48,373 nucleotides of DNA, from the NCBI RefSeq assembly GCF_040649515.1, contig NZ_JBEZFP010000064.1, positions 1 through 48,373 of the forward strand. The letters are read 5' to 3'. Of the stretch, positions 41,874 to 48,373 are shown one piece after another (within the stretch, counting starts at the first letter, position 1; each line of letters opens with the position of its first letter). The notes under the pieces were generated by a model. It was not told the DNA's origin, searched no databases, and worked only from the letters and a program-made list of their open reading frames with translations. Origin of the DNA: Yinghuangia elevatio. GTDB lineage: Bacteria; Actinomycetota; Actinomycetes; Streptomycetales; Streptomycetaceae. Made by a program: the position numbers and the translations under genes.

Positions 41874-42673
41874 CGGCGCCGACCGTACGCACTGCCGCCT
41901 ACCGCCAGGTGGAAGGCCGCCGCGCGCCCGAACTGGACCTGTACCTGCCTCCGGAACCCGCGGCCGTGATCGTGTACCTGCACGGCGGCGGGTGGCGCCG
42001 CGGCTCGCGCCGCGAACCACTGGACGCACTCGGCGGCCTCGCGTTCTACAGGCAACTGGCCGGACAGGGCTTCGCGGTCGTGGCCACGGACTACGCGCTG
42101 AGCGGGGAAGCCCGGTTCCCGGCGCAGCTGGACGATGTACTGGCGGCCGTCGTGTGGGCGCGCGAGCACGGTCCCACCGGCCTTCCGGTGTACCTGTGGG
42201 GCGAGTCCGCCGGAGCGCACCTCGCCCTGCTGGCCGCACTCGGCGCGGGCGGCGATCCGCGCCCCGACGTTGCGGGAGTGGTCGCCTGGTACCCGCCCAC
42301 CGATCTCCTCGCCCTGCCCGCCGACCTCGCCGCCGTGGGAGCGGCGGCGGACACCGGCCCCGACTCGCGCGAGGCGCACCTACTCGGCGCGCCTCCGTCC
42401 GACGTCCCCGACCTGGCCCGGGCCGCGAGTCCGACGACGTACGCGCGCCCGGACGCCCCGCCGGTCCTGCTCGTGCACGGTACGGCGGACCGCATGGTGC
42501 CGCCCGCGCAGAGCGTCCGCCTTGCGGACGCCCTGCGCGGCGCGGGGGCCCGGGTGGAACTCGACCTCGTGCCCGGGGCAGGCCACATGTGGACCCATAC
42601 CTCCGACATACCCGGCATCGTGTGCCGCTCGGTCGAGTTCCTGCACTCACTCCGTGCCGCCGAAGCGCGCTAG
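41870..42673 (+). CDS. alpha/beta-hydrolase, HSL-type esterase
   Basis: This 267-residue esterase has the HGGGW oxyanion motif of the hormone-sensitive-lipase group (VIVYLHGGGWRRGSRR), nucleophile Ser in LWGESAGAHLALL, the acid in VHGTADRMVPPAQS and His in VPGAGHMWTHTS. It likely releases an ester of the pathway substrate or a lactone. Its GTG overlaps the amidohydrolase stop by four bases, indicating tight coupling. A 9-base-repeat tract follows its stop. Confidence 0.93.
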   Translation: MTAPTVRTAAYRQVEGRRAPELDLYLPPEPAAVIVYLHGGGWRRGSRREPLDALGGLAFYRQLAGQGFAVVATDYALSGEARFPAQLDDVLAAVVWAREHGPTGLPVYLWGESAGAHLALLAALGAGGDPRPDVAGVVAWYPPTDLLALPADLAAVGAAADTGPDSREAHLLGAPPSDVPDLARAASPTTYARPDAPPVLLVHGTADRMVPPAQSVRLADALRGAGARVELDLVPGAGHMWTHTSDIPGIVCRSVEFLHSLRAAEAR

Positions 42674-42680
42674 GAGCACC

Positions 42681-42797
42681 GCGACGCCCGCGACGCCCGC
42701 GCCGACCGAGACGACCACGACGACCGAGACGCCCGCGCCGACGGCGATGCCCCCGACGGCGGTGATGCCCCCGATGACGGCGATGCGCGCGATACCG
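42681..42797. repeat. degenerate 9-base tandem repeat tract before IclR
   Basis: About thirteen 9-base units of the type GCGACGCCC run between the esterase stop and the IclR start, with drift along the tract. If translation started inside it, it would encode a low-complexity Thr/Pro/Ala leader. Confidence 0.7.
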
Positions 42798-42806
42798 TGC
42801 GAAACG

Positions 42807-43631
42807 ATGCCGACCACCGCAGGCGCCGGGGAACCCGCACACCCCGGAACCGACCCGCCGCCGCACCGACGCGGGCGGCGTCCCGAGAACGGTGAGCCCG
42901 TGGTCGACCGCGCGCTCTCGCTCCTCGCCGCCTTCGACGCCGACCACCGCACGCTCAGCCTCAGCGAACTGGCCCGCCGCACCGGAATGCCCGCGAGTTC
43001 CGTCCTTCGCCTCGCGAACCGGCTGACCGCGTGGGGCGCGCTGGAACGCGACGACGCCCGGCGGTACTCCGTCGGCCTGCGGCTCCTCCAGGTCGCCACC
43101 CTCGCCCCACGCGGCCACGGCCTCCGCCAGGTCGCGCTGCCGTTCATGCACGATCTCGCCGAGGTCACCCGCCAACACGTGCAACTGGCGGTCCGCGACG
43201 GCCTGTCCGCGATTCTCGTGGAACGGCTGTCGGTGCCGCACGCCGCACCGGTGGACTACCGCATCGGCGGCCAACTGCCCCTGCACTCCACCGGCGTCGG
43301 CCTGGCGCTACTGGCCTTCGCCCCTCCCGAGGTCCAAGAGCAGATGCTCTCCCGTCCCCTCCACAGCGAACCCGGCAACGACCTCGTACGCCCGGACGCC
43401 CTGCGCCGCACCCTCGCCGAGGTACGCCGTCGGCGCCTGGCGGTCTACCGCCGCCAGGACGCCGCCGAGACCATCGTCTCGGTGGCCGCGCCCGTCTTCG
43501 GCGGGGACAACACCGTGGCCGCCGTCCTCGGCGTACTCGTCCCGCACCACGTCGCCCGCCCCCGCCAACTGGGCCTGGCCGTGCAAACCGCCGCGCGCAG
43601 CATCTCCCGCGAACTGGCCGCCTGCCCCTGA
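42807..43631 (+). CDS. IclR-family transcriptional regulator
   Basis: This 274-residue protein has VVDRALSLLAAFDADHRTLSLSELARRTGMPASSVLRLANRLTAWGALERDDARRYSVG, the winged helix of IclR, followed by the effector domain (LRQVALPFMHDLAEVTRQHVQLAVRDG, ETIVSVAAPVFGGDN, LGVLVPHHV). It is the last gene of the block and probably controls the two divergent operons. The start is uncertain: the ATG at 42807 would add a Pro/Gly-rich leader, while the GTG at 42900 sits directly before the conserved VVDRAL. The tandem repeats just upstream make an even longer start possible. Confidence 0.9.
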   Translation: MPTTAGAGEPAHPGTDPPPHRRGRRPENGEPVVDRALSLLAAFDADHRTLSLSELARRTGMPASSVLRLANRLTAWGALERDDARRYSVGLRLLQVATLAPRGHGLRQVALPFMHDLAEVTRQHVQLAVRDGLSAILVERLSVPHAAPVDYRIGGQLPLHSTGVGLALLAFAPPEVQEQMLSRPLHSEPGNDLVRPDALRRTLAEVRRRRLAVYRRQDAAETIVSVAAPVFGGDNTVAAVLGVLVPHHVARPRQLGLAVQTAARSISRELAACP

Positions 43632-43782
43632 AGCCTTTCGGGTCGGCGTCGGATCCGTTCGCGTCCGCGCCGGCAGGGGGAGGAGCGTCCGGTCGAAGGG
43701 GGCCGTACCCTACCGTCTGGTCGGTCTCGGTCGGTCTGCCGGGCAGCCGGCCGTCAATGGACGTCTCGGGGAAGAGAAGAGT

Positions 43783-44316
43783 ATGCGCCGCAAGATATCC
43801 GTCGTTGCCGCTGCCGTTGTCGCCGCTGGACTGTTGACCGCGTGCGGTGGTGACGGGGACGGCAACGGGCTTGGCCTGACCGACGATGCCGGCGCGCCGA
43901 AGCCGGGTGCGGGCGCGAAGGGCTTCGACGACGGCCGGCAGGACCTCCCGTCCTTCACCGCCCAGGCGCCGGCCGGTGCGGAGGACAAGCCCACGGCCAC
44001 GTCCGCCGGGAGCCCAACGAAGTCTCCCGACGGTGCCGGCACCGCGGCGTCCCGGGCGTACGCCGCCTCGCTCCTGGCCTGGCTGCGCACGCAGCCGTAC
44101 GGCGCGGACATGGAGGACGTTCGCCTCGAGCCGCAGCCCGACGGGAAGTTCGCGGTTCAGGTCCTCACGATGTTCGACGGCGCCGACGACGGCGACGCGG
44201 TCATCGACGGCGTCATGCAGTACTACACGACCAATTCCGAGGTGAAGATCACCGAAGTCACCGTCCTGGGACTGGCGAACCGCCAGGTGGCCTTCACCGT
44301 CGTCAAGTCCAACTGA
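43783..44316 (+). CDS. putative lipoprotein
   Basis: This 177-residue protein has a lipoprotein signal: RRKISVVAAAVVAAGLLTACGGDGDG with a LTAC lipobox, so Cys21 should be lipid-modified. A Pro/Gly/Asp-rich linker follows (about 25-85), then a folded domain (SRAYAASLLAWLRTQPYGADMEDVRLEP and VMQYYTTNSEVKITEVTVLGLANRQVAFTVVKS). The domain family was not recognised. It is presumably anchored outside the membrane and might bind a ligand; no transporter genes are adjacent. Confidence 0.88.
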   Translation: MRRKISVVAAAVVAAGLLTACGGDGDGNGLGLTDDAGAPKPGAGAKGFDDGRQDLPSFTAQAPAGAEDKPTATSAGSPTKSPDGAGTAASRAYAASLLAWLRTQPYGADMEDVRLEPQPDGKFAVQVLTMFDGADDGDAVIDGVMQYYTTNSEVKITEVTVLGLANRQVAFTVVKSN

Positions 44317-44357
44317 CATCCGCCCGGCGGCGGCGCTGCCGCGTCGCCGCCCGGCGT

Positions 44358-44876
44358 TCACCGCGGCTGTGCCGCGGGGTCTCCATCGGTCCGTGCCGCC
44401 AGCCAGTCCGGCCACGGCACGGGCGGGTTCGGCAGGGGAGTGATGTCGCGTTCGGCCAGGAGGCGTTCGAAGCCCTCGCGGTCGGCGGGGAACGCGCGAG
44501 GGTCACCCGCCATGATCTCGTAGAGGGTGGCGCCTTCGGGGCCGGCGACGAGCGGACCGAAGACAGCGCCCTGCTCAAGGGTGATGTGTGTGCCGGCCGG
44601 GCAGGGGCGATCGCCGATGAGGACTTCGCCGGCGATGACGAAGACGTAGTGCTCCGACATGTGGCCGTGGCGTTCGACGACGACGCCCGCGTCGTAGCGG
44701 GCGTAGATGACCATGCGCTCGGGTGTCCACTCCAGGAACTTCTCCCAGACCGAAGTGCGGCGCCCGTTGTGCGACTGGGCCTTGACCTCGTGCCAGGGGG
44801 CCTCGGAGATGTGCGTGATCCGCAGCTCCGGGGCGCGTTCGGAGGCGGCGTGTGCGGGGGGTGTCTCGTCGGCCAT
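44358..44876 (-). CDS. cupin-domain protein
   Basis: This 172-residue cupin has ERMVIYARYDAGVVVERHGHMSEHYVFVIAGEVLIGDRPC (metal ligands HxH plus Glu) and ITLEQGAVFGPLVAGPEGATLYEIM. The C-terminal RLLAERDITPLPNPPVPWP is distinctive. Possible roles are a small dioxygenase or isomerase. It is divergent from an amidohydrolase-MarR operon, and a 28-base palindrome 57 bases upstream contains its probable promoter. Confidence 0.9.
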   Translation of the reverse strand: MADETPPAHAASERAPELRITHISEAPWHEVKAQSHNGRRTSVWEKFLEWTPERMVIYARYDAGVVVERHGHMSEHYVFVIAGEVLIGDRPCPAGTHITLEQGAVFGPLVAGPEGATLYEIMAGDPRAFPADREGFERLLAERDITPLPNPPVPWPDWLAARTDGDPAAQPR

Positions 44877-44931
44877 GAGGGCGGTCGTCCTTCCGCTGTG
44901 GCGCGAACCGGGGCTTGTGCAGATCGCTTTG

Positions 44932-44963
44932 TGGAAAGTAGCTTTTTGAAAAGCTACTTTCAA
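44932..44963. promoter_or_regulatory. AT-rich palindrome carrying mirrored divergent promoters, probable MarR operator
   Basis: GAAAGTAGCTTTT (44934-44946) and AAAAGCTACTTTC (44949-44961) are perfect arms around TG. On the minus strand TTGAAA (44963-44958) and TACTTT (44940-44935) are spaced by 17 bases. On the plus strand TGGAAA (44932-44937) and TACTTT (44955-44960) are also spaced by 17. Both promoters lie almost wholly inside the palindrome, so one bound repressor would silence cupin and amidohydrolase together. Confidence 0.75.
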
Positions 44964-45086
44964 GGGGCGCGAAGCAGAGCCCGGTCCTGAGCGCGGATCC
45001 CGCACGCGAAACGGCCGTACGCGCTCGAGCGGGTACGCCGCCCGGCCTCGGCGTGCCCTCGACCCTGACCCGGAAGGCCCACCGCA

Positions 45087-46379
45087 ATGACCCCTGCCCC
45101 TGTCCCTGCCGCCACAGCCTCCGCTTCCGTTGCCCCTGCCGCCTCCGCGTCCGCCTCGGCCGGCGTCACGCCCGCGCCCGATGCCATGCCGCTGATCATC
45201 TCGGTCGACGACCACGTCCTCGAACCGCGCGACCTGTGGCAGAACGAACTCCCGGCGGAGCTGCGCGAGCAGGGTCCGCGCGTGGTGCGCGAGAAGGTGA
45301 AGCTCGCGTTCTCTGGTGGCAATTACGGGTTCGAGCGCAATGTCGAGGACGGCCAGTGGTGTGACGTCTGGGTGTACGACGACCTGGTCTTCCCGACCGG
45401 GCGCCTGCACGCGCCGGCCGGCTTCCCCGAGGACGAGGTTCGCAACGTCCCCGCGATCTACGAGGACTTCCGCCCCGGCGTGTACGACCAGGCCGCGCGC
45501 CTCGCCGACATGGACGTCAACCACGTCGAGGCGGCCGTCAACTTCCCCAACACGTTCCCGCGCTTCTGCGGACAGGGCTTCGCCGAGCGCAAGGACAAGG
45601 ACCTGGCCTACCGCTGCCTGCGCATCTACAACGACTGGATGATCGACGAGTGGAGCGCGGGCGCAGGCCGGGGGCGGCTGATCCCGCTCACCCTGGTCCC
45701 GCTGTGGGACCCGCAGCTCGCCGCCGCGGAAGTGCGGCGGTGCGCGGCCAAGGGCTCGTACGCCATCGCCTTCTCCGAGAACCCCCACCGGCTCGGCTTC
45801 GCGTCCATGCACTCGGGCGAGTGGGACGTGCTGTGGGCCGCCTGCCAGGAGACCGGTACCGCGGTCACCATGCACATCGGCTCGTCGTCCCACATGCCCA
45901 GCACCTCGCCGGACGCACCGCTCGCCGTCAGCATGGCACTCAGCTCGCAGAACGCCCAGGGCTCGCTGATGGACTGGATCTTCTCCGGAACGCTGGCCCG
46001 ATTCCCGGCGCTGACCATCGCGTACGCCGAGAGCCAGGTCGGCTGGATGCCGTACCTGCTGGAGCGCGCCGACCTGGTCTGGCGCGACGGCGTCGGCGGC
46101 GTCGACCTGCCCGACCCGCCGAGCTCGTACGTGAAGGGCCGCGTGTACGGCTGCGTCTTCGACGACCAGCACGGCCTGATCTCGCGCGAGTCGGTCGGCA
46201 TGCGGAGCATCCTGTTCGAGACCGACTACCCGCACTCCGACGGCACCTGGCCCAACTCCCGCGCCGTCGCGCACCGCCTGTGCGAGGGCGCCGGGATGAA
46301 CGCCGACGAGGTGTATGCAATGCTGCGCGGCAATGCCATCCGGGCGTTCGGGCTCGAACGCTTCGGGATCACGTCGTGA
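45087..46379 (+). CDS. amidohydrolase family 2 (ACMSD-like) protein
   Basis: This 430-residue protein is a TIM-barrel amidohydrolase_2 enzyme: IISVDDHVLEPRDLWQ, ARLADMDVNHVEAAVNFPNTFPRF, VTMHIGSSSHMPS (metal His), and the C-terminal Asp in ILFETDYPHSDGTWPNS. Family members decarboxylate or hydrolyse aromatic or ring-opened acids with Zn. A low-complexity Ala/Ser/Pro leader (about 30 residues) precedes the core; MPLIISVDDH at 45186 is a possible later start. GGAAGG precedes the first ATG. It is cotranscribed with the MarR gene 13 bases downstream. Confidence 0.93.
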   Translation: MTPAPVPAATASASVAPAASASASAGVTPAPDAMPLIISVDDHVLEPRDLWQNELPAELREQGPRVVREKVKLAFSGGNYGFERNVEDGQWCDVWVYDDLVFPTGRLHAPAGFPEDEVRNVPAIYEDFRPGVYDQAARLADMDVNHVEAAVNFPNTFPRFCGQGFAERKDKDLAYRCLRIYNDWMIDEWSAGAGRGRLIPLTLVPLWDPQLAAAEVRRCAAKGSYAIAFSENPHRLGFASMHSGEWDVLWAACQETGTAVTMHIGSSSHMPSTSPDAPLAVSMALSSQNAQGSLMDWIFSGTLARFPALTIAYAESQVGWMPYLLERADLVWRDGVGGVDLPDPPSSYVKGRVYGCVFDDQHGLISRESVGMRSILFETDYPHSDGTWPNSRAVAHRLCEGAGMNADEVYAMLRGNAIRAFGLERFGITS

Positions 46380-46392
46380 GGTGCCCAGGTCG

Positions 46393-46848
46393 ATGAGCGA
46401 CGCCCCCGAGTGGCCCGGCCTGCCCGAGGGCGAGGCCGGGCTGCTCACCCGCATCGTGCGGTTGAACATGCTGGTGACGACGGTTCTGGACCGGCTGGTC
46501 GAGCCGTACGGCCTGTCCGTCGCCGACTACCTGGTGTTGGCCACCATCCGGCGCTCCCCGGACCGCCGCGCGTCGCCGGTCACGGTCGCGGGCGTGCTGG
46601 GCCGGACTACGGGCGGGCTGAGCTTGGCCGTCGACCGCCTCGCGGCCGCGGGCTGGGTCCGCCGCCTGCCCGATCCGGCGGACCGCCGCCGCATCGCGCT
46701 GGAACTCACCGCGGAGGGACGCGACATCGCCGAAAGCGTCAACGCGTCCCTGCACGAGTGGGAGGCGGGCCTGCCGCTGCCGGCCAAAGGCCGCGGCGAG
46801 TACGTGCGCCACCTAGACGAACTCATCGCCTTGGTCGAGGACGCATAA
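46393..46848 (+). CDS. MarR-family transcriptional regulator
   Basis: This 151-residue MarR protein has LLTRIVRLNMLVTTVLDRLVEPYGLSVADYLVLATIRRSPDRRASPVTVAGVLGRTTGGLSLAVDRLAAAGWVRRLPDPADRRRIALELTAEG, the complete winged helix with the DxRxx wing. It follows the amidohydrolase gene by 13 bases and should be autoregulated through the palindrome at 44934-44961. A phenolic or aromatic ligand is plausible from the family but not shown. Confidence 0.93.
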   Translation: MSDAPEWPGLPEGEAGLLTRIVRLNMLVTTVLDRLVEPYGLSVADYLVLATIRRSPDRRASPVTVAGVLGRTTGGLSLAVDRLAAAGWVRRLPDPADRRRIALELTAEGRDIAESVNASLHEWEAGLPLPAKGRGEYVRHLDELIALVEDA

Positions 46849-47330
46849 CCGGCTTTGGCCGTGCCGGATGACGGGCGATCTCCTCATCCGTGTCCCGGTG
46901 GGACGATCCCCGGTCGGACATGTCGCGGACGTGTCCCCGATGCCCGCGTCCGAATCGAATGTCGTCGTCGGCGTCGGTGGCCCCACCGACACGCCCGCCG
47001 CCACCACGAGGTTCCTCCCATCGCCGGCAATTGCCGCTCTTGAGAAGCCTTCCCGCGAACGCCGCGGTTCGGGCCTTCCCCTCAACGGATGTGGAATCGG
47101 GCTCGACTCCCGTGCAACCCCAGGGCGCCGAGTCGGGGTTTGTCCGGGCAGAGAGGTGCGAGGGAAGCGTGAGGAAGCGGCTGCCTTGAACGAATTAGCC
47201 CTGCTGTGACACCCCGTCGGTTCGTGGCACGGCGAGGCGGCGCACCCACCTCATCCTCGCCGGTGTCATGCCCGGGCCGGCAGCGGCATTCCGCCGGCCA
47301 CCGGGCTCCACAACAGGAAGGAACAGCAGA
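46849..47330. other. intergenic region without a recognised gene
   Basis: About 480 bases. Open frames on both strands lack a ribosome binding site and family resemblance. ACATGT/ACGTGT-type motifs near 46918-46934 are weakly palindromic. The last 20 bases hold the ribosome binding site AGGAAGGA of the next gene. Confidence 0.5.
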
Positions 47331-48248
47331 ATGTATGGGTCTCAGCACCGCACACACGGGGATGACGCTTCGTTCCTGGCGCCGGACGACGCAGGGAGCA
47401 ACGCCCGCCGCCGCAACCGCCGGGTCGGGTGGGCGACTTGCACGGTCTCCGCGGTTGCCGCCGTCGCTGTCGTCTCCACGGTCGCCCTGACGGGCAGCGG
47501 TGGCGAGAAGCGGCAGACGGTGCTGCCGCCCCCGGGTCCGCTGGTCGCGGCGGCGCAGCCGGAGGGCGTCGCCACCACGTCGTCCGATGCCGCCCAGAGC
47601 GCCGCGGACCCGGGCACTCCCGGAACTCCCGCCGACAGCCCAGCCGGTACCCCGAGCGCCGCGACCGCTCCGAAGACCGCGAGCGCTCCGAGCACTCCCG
47701 GCGCCTCGAAGCCGAGCGCCGCGAACCCCGGGGCCACAAAGCCTGGAGCCGCGCCCGCCAACGGAAGTGCCGTCGGCACCGACAGCGCGAGCGGCAAGGC
47801 GACCATCGCGCCGTGCGCCCCGGACGCGTTGGCGGTCTCCTCCCAGAAGGAGCCCCCGGACGCCACAGAGACCAGGCACCTCCTGATCACCGTCCAGAAC
47901 GCCGGCAGCACGACCTGCAATCTCTACCGCCACCCCTACATCCTGCTCGGCAACGGCCAGGCCCCGGCCCCCGTGATCGAGGACAGCGACCCGGACCCGG
48001 GCGTGCCGGTCACGCTCGCACCGGGGAAGGAGGCGTACGCGGCCATGGTCCTCAACGGGCCGATGGACGAGTACGAGGTGACGAGCATCAGCCTCACCCT
48101 CCAGGGCAGCGCTCCCGGCAGCAAGGCAGGCGGGCCGATCGACGTCCCCATGCCCGGCGCGACTCCGCTGTACGCCAACGACTTCCAACGCGTCACGTAC
48201 TGGACCACCGCCCCCGGTTACGCGCTGGACTTCGTCCTGTCGAGGTGA
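47331..48248 (+). CDS. membrane-anchored DUF4232-domain protein
   Basis: This 305-residue protein has a short cytosolic N-terminus, one TM helix (about residues 35-55; VGWATCTVSAVAAVAVVSTVAL) and a long Pro/Ala/Ser/Thr-rich linker (about 60-155). The DUF4232 domain follows: CAPDALAVSSQKEPPDATETRHLLITVQNAGSTTCNLYRHPYILLGNGQAP, VTLAPGKEAYAAMVL and ALDFVLSR. The two cysteines near the domain ends probably pair. DUF4232 proteins are typical secreted or anchored actinobacterial proteins of unknown function. AGGAAGGA lies before the ATG. Confidence 0.9.
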   Translation: MYGSQHRTHGDDASFLAPDDAGSNARRRNRRVGWATCTVSAVAAVAVVSTVALTGSGGEKRQTVLPPPGPLVAAAQPEGVATTSSDAAQSAADPGTPGTPADSPAGTPSAATAPKTASAPSTPGASKPSAANPGATKPGAAPANGSAVGTDSASGKATIAPCAPDALAVSSQKEPPDATETRHLLITVQNAGSTTCNLYRHPYILLGNGQAPAPVIEDSDPDPGVPVTLAPGKEAYAAMVLNGPMDEYEVTSISLTLQGSAPGSKAGGPIDVPMPGATPLYANDFQRVTYWTTAPGYALDFVLSR

Positions 48249-48373
48249 CCGTCCCGAACAGGCCCTTCCGGCCGGGCGCGGGCGCGTCCTCCGGCACCGC
48301 GTCGAGGAGCAGCGCGCCGAGCGAGAACGCGGCGATGCGGCTGCCGGCCTCGGCCGCGCGGTACCACCAGCGG
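48193..48373 (-). CDS. Sel1/TPR-like repeat protein (C-terminal end, start outside window)
   Basis: The minus strand reads from the edge RWWYRAAEAGSRIAAFSLGALLLD, then AVPEDAPAPGRKGLFGTVTS, and stops with TGA at 48193-48195. WYRAAEAG followed by AAFSLGALL is the signature of Sel1-type repeats. Codon bias is GC-rich until the last 15 codons, which overlap the end of the convergent DUF4232 gene in antisense. Only about 59 residues are visible, so its role cannot be told. Confidence 0.55.
   Translation of the reverse strand, partial: RWWYRAAEAGSRIAAFSLGALLLDAVPEDAPAPGRKGLFGTVTSTGRSPARNRGRWSST

Noticed and set aside
36177..46848. Reading the catabolic block as a secondary-metabolite cluster
   Set aside because: No polyketide synthase, nonribosomal synthetase, terpene cyclase or peptide-maturation gene is present. 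The enzymes are of hydrolytic and dehydrogenase types typical of breakdown.
47080..47130. T-arm-like segment (CGGG-CTCGACT-CCCG) suggesting a tRNA 3' end
   Set aside because: No matching acceptor 5' strand, D-arm or anticodon arm can be built upstream, and the bases after it do not end in a plausible acceptor stem. It is not called as tRNA or attachment site.
46813..47209. Open frames of 90 and 113 codons in the gap before the DUF4232 gene
   Set aside because: No ribosome binding sites, poor codon bias and no recognisable motifs on either strand.

Overview
The window is high-GC DNA with strongly GC-biased third codon positions, several GTG and TTG starts and apparently leaderless promoters. 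Its gene families (an ECF42-type sigma factor with a DGPF partner, a DUF574 methyltransferase, DUF3703, DUF4232, F420-type oxidoreductases, IclR regulators) point to a Streptomyces-like actinomycete. It looks like chromosomal accessory territory. No rRNA, tRNA, CRISPR array, transposase, integrase or origin was recognised.

Layout. 0-6.2 kb: small membrane proteins, a VOC protein, and an MMPL/RND exporter divergent from a two-component system (histidine kinase plus NarL-type regulator). 6.3-9.0 kb: DGPF protein, ECF42-like sigma factor and an unusual SDR. 9.2-13 kb: a hypothetical protein, a frameshifted phosphotransferase pseudogene, a quinone-oxidoreductase/TetR divergent pair and an XRE-type regulator. 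13.2-15.9 kb: a double WD40 propeller protein and an S1-domain protein. 16-19.7 kb: an IclR regulator divergent from a cupin-P450 operon, followed by a SnoaL-like protein and a Ddn-like F420 oxidoreductase. 19.9-21.5 kb: an ArsR regulator coupled to a tiny 56-residue gene and divergent from an S41 protease. 21.7-26.4 kb: a STAS protein, a LuxR-HTH/ATPase regulator and a secreted triple-repeat protein. 26.6-29.9 kb: an alpha/beta hydrolase, an MFS exporter divergent from MerR, a VOC protein and a small protein. 30-36 kb: a 14-TM exporter, DUF574, DUF3703, an alpha/beta hydrolase, a GNAT and a secreted protein.

36.2-46.8 kb is the most coherent block, a catabolism-like region. A minus-strand operon (CMD-like protein, two FAH hydrolases) diverges from two SDRs, an amidohydrolase, an HSL-type esterase and an IclR regulator. 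After a lipoprotein gene comes a second unit: a cupin divergent from an ACMSD-like amidohydrolase that is followed closely by a MarR gene. The substrate cannot be read from sequence. The enzyme set (esterase, dehydrogenases, C-C bond hydrolases, metal-dependent hydrolases) suits breakdown of a cyclic or aromatic compound. The window ends with a DUF4232 protein and the C-terminal end of a Sel1-repeat protein.

The clearest non-coding signals are regulatory palindromes beside local regulators (MarR, MerR, ArsR, TetR). The MarR site appears to contain two nearly mirror-image promoters. The other pattern is a set of short tandem repeats at gene junctions between about 27 and 43 kb, one of which has expanded inside the N-terminus of an enzyme.
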